Under the pieces are notes generated by a model. It was given only the letters and a program-made list of their open reading frames with translations, had not been told where the DNA came from and ran no database searches. A DNA stretch of 64,000 nucleotides from Haberlea rhodopensis (taxonomy: Eukaryota > Streptophyta > Magnoliopsida > Lamiales > Gesneriaceae), in contig CAJQUN010000009.1 of assembly GCA_907163345.1 (NCBI GenBank), positions 4,092,001 through 4,156,000 on the forward strand, in the 5' to 3' direction. Positions 59,914 through 64,000 of the stretch are shown here, in pieces. Positions within the stretch are counted from its first letter, which is position 1. Each line of letters begins with the position of its first letter. Position numbers and translations under genes: made by a program.

Positions 59914-62900
59914 ATGTCATCCACTGAAAACACCATCCCTCTTCCTCTCGTTACTATCAACACATCCTCAAATTATCCTTCTTGGCGTGCAACTTTTCTC
60001 ACCATTCTCATTGGATATGATCTAATGAAATTTGTGGACGGCACTCTTCGATGCCCTCCTACACCTACTGCGGACTCTTCCACCTCTGTTGTGGCACTCT
60101 ATACACATTGGTACCGACAGGACCAATTACTACTGAATGCCATATTTGCATCTGTCTCAGAAGCAGTTATGCCCCTCATTGCTATGACAACTACAAGTCG
60201 TGATGCCTGGCAGCATCTCGCTCGTCTGTTTGCAAGCAAATCTCGGGCTCGAATTATGCAGTTGAAGGAAGATTTAACCCTTATTCAACGGGGTTCTCGC
60301 ACGGTGTCTGAGTTCCTTCATGCAGTTAAGGTAATTGCTGACGAACTCTCGTTGATTGATGCACCCGTTTCAGATGATGATTTGACCCTATATGTGCTTA
60401 ATGGGCTTGGTACTAAGTTTCGAGATATGGTTGCTCCCATCCGTACGCGAGAAAGCGCTTTGTCCTTTGCCGAGTTGCATGATCTGCTGATTGGCCATGA
60501 ACACTATCTCAAACGCATGGATGGCAATTCTTCGACCCTGGTTGTCACTGCCAATTCCTCCCAACGAAAGTCATCGAATCCCCGATTCAAAAATAATAAG
60601 TCGCGTTCAAAACAATACTCTCCGAACAATGCTTCTTCCAAGAAGTCATCTGTTGTATGTCAGATCTGTGATCACCCTGGTCATAATGCAAAAAATTGTC
60701 CCAAATTGCAATCTCGACCTGCTGCAAATTGCACTACTTCCTCGGCTCCATCCAATGGCAAATGGCTTCTTGATTCCGCTGCTTCTCATAATATTACTTC
60801 TGATTTGGCTAATCTCTCCATTCATTCCGAGTATGATGGACAAGATGAAGTTGTTCTTGGAGATGGTACAGGTTTGCGTGTAGCCAACATAGGTTCCACT
60901 ACCATTTCATCTTCACGTTCTCTTACTTTAAAAGAAACCTTGCATGTGCCCCTTATTACAAAAAATTTGATCTTTGTTCACAAGTTTACTCATGATAACA
61001 ATGTTATTGTTGAATTTCACCCCTCATTTTATCTTGTGAAGGATCGGATGACGGGAGCGGTGCTCATGCGCGGTAGGTGTGAAGATGGTGTTTATCCTTT
61101 GGAACTATGTCCTTCCTCACTTCAAGCTCATGCCATTACCTTGGCTGGAACACGTGCTTCGTTTGATCGTTGGCATCATCGGCTAGGCCACCCTTCTCCA
61201 AAACTTTTATCTTCTCTTTTTCGTACTAATAATTTACCCGTGTCCTCCTTTAAGTCCTTATTATCATGTATTTCGTGTCAGTGTAATAAGTCCCATAAAT
61301 TGCCTTTTAGTGTCACTTCTCTTACGAGTCATGCTCCTCTTTAATATTTGTATGCCGATGTTTGGGGACCATCCCCAGTTTCTTCTATTGATGGCTATCG
61401 TTATTATGTGCTTTTTGTTGATCATTTTACAAAGTATTGTTGGCTCTATCCTATCCATAATAAGTCGGATGTGTCCTCTATTTTTGTTCAATTTACTGCT
61501 ATGGTCGAAAATCAATTTTCCAGCAAAATAAAAAATTTCTATTCCGATAATGGTGGTGAATTTATCAAACTACGACCCCTTCTGGCTACTCGTGGTATTA
61601 GTCACTTTACCACTGCACCACATACTCCCCAACAAAATGGCACTGTCGAACGTCGCCATCGACATATAGTTGAAACCGGAATGACTCTCTTACATCATGC
61701 ATCAGTCCCTTCAACTTATTGGTCATATGCTTTGACAGCGGCGGTTTATCTTATTAATCGCCTCCCTACTCTCTTACACTCGCATCAAAGTCCCTTTGAA
61801 GTGTTATTTGGACGTGTTCCTGACTATCATAAGTTACGCACATTTGGTTGTCAATGCTACCCTTGGCTTGTTCCATATCGTGCACATAAACTTCAACCCA
61901 AATCACAACCTTGTGTTTTTCTCGGATATTCACAAACTCAACATGCTTTTCAATGCTTGGACGTTCACACGGGTAAGCTTTACCTTTCTCGTCATGTCAC
62001 GTTTGATGAAAACATTTTTCCTTTCAAAAATGAGTCTTCTACTAACCCTAAAGTTATTCATACACCGTGTCTTATTCCTAACACTCCATCCCCCGTGCCC
62101 CCGGTCTCCATAGTTCCATTGAATGATCATCCTACACCACCTACGGTGCCTGCTACAACACCACACTCGTCTTCGACCTCTACACCAGGTATGGCTTCTT
62201 CCTCTTCTCCTAGTAATCCATCATCTTCCGAGACATCACTGCCCATAGCTTCAACCCCTACTACCCGCACTCACTCTATGGTCACTAGGGCACAAAATAA
62301 TATTTTTTGTCCTAAGCAGCTTTCAATTACCACCAAACATCCTATTGCACAACCATTGGAACCAACTTGTGTTTCTCAGGCCCTCAAGGATCCCCGGTGG
62401 CGTAAGGCTATGACAGACGAATTTAGTGCTTTAGTCTCACATGGCACTTGGACATTGGTTCCGAAGTCTTCTGCTTCTAATTTAATCGGCTGTAAATGGG
62501 TGTTTCGCATTAAACGTCACCCAGATGCTACAGTGGATCGGTTTAAGGCACGTCTTGTCGCAAAAGGATTTAATCAGCGCCCGGGTGTTGATTATACGGA
62601 GACATTCAGTCCAGTTATAAAACCAACCACCATTCGGCTCATATTATCACTCGCTTTGTCAAACGGCTGGCCTCTCAAGCAAATTGACGTCAATAATGCT
62701 TTTCTTCATGGTCAATTAACTGAGCAAGTGTTTATGCAGCAACCTGCTGGCTTTATCGATCAGTCTCATCCCCATCATGTTTGTTCTCTTCATAAATCAA
62801 TTTATGGTCTCAAACAGTCGCCTCGAGCTTGGTACAATGAATTGCGCTCCGGCTTTCTTGAGATGGGTTTCATTAATTCAAAATCTGATAGCTCCTTGTT

Positions 62901-63921
62901 CATCTACAATCGGGAAGGCAAGCTTTTATATGTGTTGGTATATGTCGATGATTTAATCATCACTAGCAATAACAACCAGTTTTTGCAAGAAGTTGTCAAA
63001 TCCTTAGGTGAACGATTCTCACTGAAAGAACTCACTGATTTGCACTACTTTCTCGGGGTAGAAGTAATTCCTGTTCAGCAAGGTCTGTTTCTTTCTCAGA
63101 ACCGTTATATACATGATCTCCTAAATCGGTTGAAGATGGCTGGTGCTAAGGAGGTTCAAACACCCATGTCTGTGTCTGCTAAACTCATGCTTGATGATGG
63201 CTCAGCTAGCTGTGATGCCACTGAATATAGACGCACCATTGGTTCTCTCCAATACCTCTCACTCACTCGTCCAGATTTAGGTTTTGCAGTCAATCGTCTT
63301 GCTCAGTACATGCATAAACCAACGGTCACGCACTGGCAACATGTCAAACGACTCTTGCGCTATGTCAAACAGACGATTCACTTCGGCCTCTTACTTCGGA
63401 GTAAATCAAAACCAATACTTTGAGGTTTCTCCGACGCTGACTGGGGTGGAAATCTTGATGATCGAAAGTCTACAACAGCTTTTATCATTTTTCTGGGCCA
63501 TAATCCTATCAGCTGGTGTACTAGGAAACAAAAGGCTGTGGCTCGCTCCTCTACGGAAGCAGAATATAGGGCATTAGCTACCGCTGCCTCGGATATTGCT
63601 TGGATAAAGTCTCTTCTTGACGAGCTTGGTATACCATTATGTGAACCACCACTACTTCTTTGTGATAATGTTGGTGCAACTCAACTCAGTCTCAATCCTG
63701 TTATGCACTCAAGGATGAAACATATTGCCATCGATCTTCACTTTGTTCGTGATTTCGTTCATCGTGGCAAACTACGTGTTGCGCATGTTCACACCACTGA
63801 CCAACTTGATGATTTATTGACAAAGCCTCTTCCTCGTACTCGCTTCAATCTATTACGTGGCAAAATCAACGTTGCTGATGGAACGTCCATTTTGAGGGGT
63901 CGTATAAGGGAACCCACATAA
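59914..63921 (+). pseudogene. copia gag-pol polyprotein with two in-frame stops
   Basis: The frame starts at ATG 59914 and ends at TAA 63919 inside the 3' LTR: 1,336 codons, no frameshift, but TAA at 61342 (between the gag-pre-integrase segment and the integrase core) and TGA at 63421 (RT-RNase H junction). Gag knuckle CQICDHPGHNAKNC (CX2CX4HX4C); protease LLDSAASHNIT, with Ala where the usual motif is Asp-Ser/Thr-Gly; integrase with YADVWGP, YSDNGGEF and PQQNGTVERRH; RT with FKARLVAKGFNQ, FLHGQLTEQVFM and YVDDLIIT; RNase H with GFSDADWGG, RSSTEAEYRALA and KHIAIDLHFVRD. The TGA sits where CGA would give Arg, a typical C-to-T change (inference). Confidence 0.9.
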
Positions 63922-64000
63922 ATCAGGGTTTTAGCATAAATCAATAAATCAAGGAATCCATGATTTCCTCTCCGTCATTGCCTCTGAATAGCTGTAACAC
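63903..64000 (+). repeat. 3' LTR of the young copia element (partial)
   Basis: 98 bp before the window ends, identical to the start of the 5' LTR except one A/G change (TTTTAACATA against TTTTAGCATA). Confidence 0.95.

Larger units (their letters stand above)
59670..64000 (+). mobile_element. Young, almost intact Ty1/copia element (runs past the right end)
   Basis: 5' LTR 59670-59878, one long coding frame 59914-63921 with two in-frame stops, and a 3' LTR from 63903 cut by the window end. TGGTATCAGG directly after the 5' LTR is the start of an initiator-Met primer site. The polypurine tract TTTTGAGGGGTCG precedes the 3' LTR. Over the 98 bases visible in both, the LTRs differ at one position, so insertion is recent. 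It sits in intron 3 of the choline transporter-like gene. LTR ends are TATAAG...CTTATA, not TG...CA. Confidence 0.93.

Overview
The window is nuclear DNA of a flowering plant, almost certainly a eudicot. It holds multi-exon genes with GT-AG introns, AT-rich intergenic DNA, (TA)n microsatellites and many plant transposable elements (chromovirus Gypsy, Ty1/copia, L1-type LINE, Mutator-like, MITE and TRIM elements). I see no prokaryotic genes, CRISPR array, tRNA or rRNA, and I cannot name the species.

Layout from left to right. (1) 1-15552: the 3' half of a LanC-like (GCR2-like) gene. Its two visible exons are separated by a 14.9-kb intron holding two broken chromovirus elements (385-10483, minus strand), a LINE 3' fragment inside one of them, and a 3'-truncated LINE (about 10486-14999, plus strand). 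(2) 15553-21025: gene-free AT-rich DNA with diverged direct repeats, two (TA)n tracts and hairpin/TIR elements. (3) 21026-25481: a complete non-RD LRR receptor kinase gene (999 aa, one intron). (4) 26067-29555: a decayed autonomous Mutator-like element (MULE) with a transposase remnant on + and a plant-mobile-domain gene remnant on -. (5) 31078-32064: an EPF1-type stomatal patterning peptide gene (110 aa). (6) 33440-35030: LINE 3' fragment. (7) 35394-38649: an eight-exon gene for a nuclear RS/KE-rich protein resembling SCI1 (319 aa). (8) 40405-49779: a 16-exon STRUBBELIG-family receptor-like pseudokinase gene (SRF1/SRF3-like, 792 aa). (9) 50365-54645: a 5'-truncated copia element and a LINE RNase H fragment. 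(10) 54932-56421: a non-autonomous MULE relative with a perfect 9-bp target duplication. (11) 56865 to beyond the window: the first three exons of a choline transporter-like gene (CTL1/CHER1 type), with a TRIM element in intron 1 and a young, almost intact copia element in intron 3 that runs off the right end.

The host genes form no pathway-like cluster. Two cell-surface receptors, a secreted patterning peptide, a choline transporter-like protein, a LanC-like protein and a nuclear protein simply sit beside each other. What links the window is how transposons occupy introns and flanks while reading frames stay open. The most interesting items are a MULE that carries a plant mobile domain gene, a related non-autonomous MULE rich in a palindromic module, a copia element with non-TG/CA LTR ends and only two in-frame stops, a TRIM with a minisatellite core, and the giant LanC-like intron. 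Exon boundaries were read by eye and checked for phase and family continuity; no alignment or search was run.
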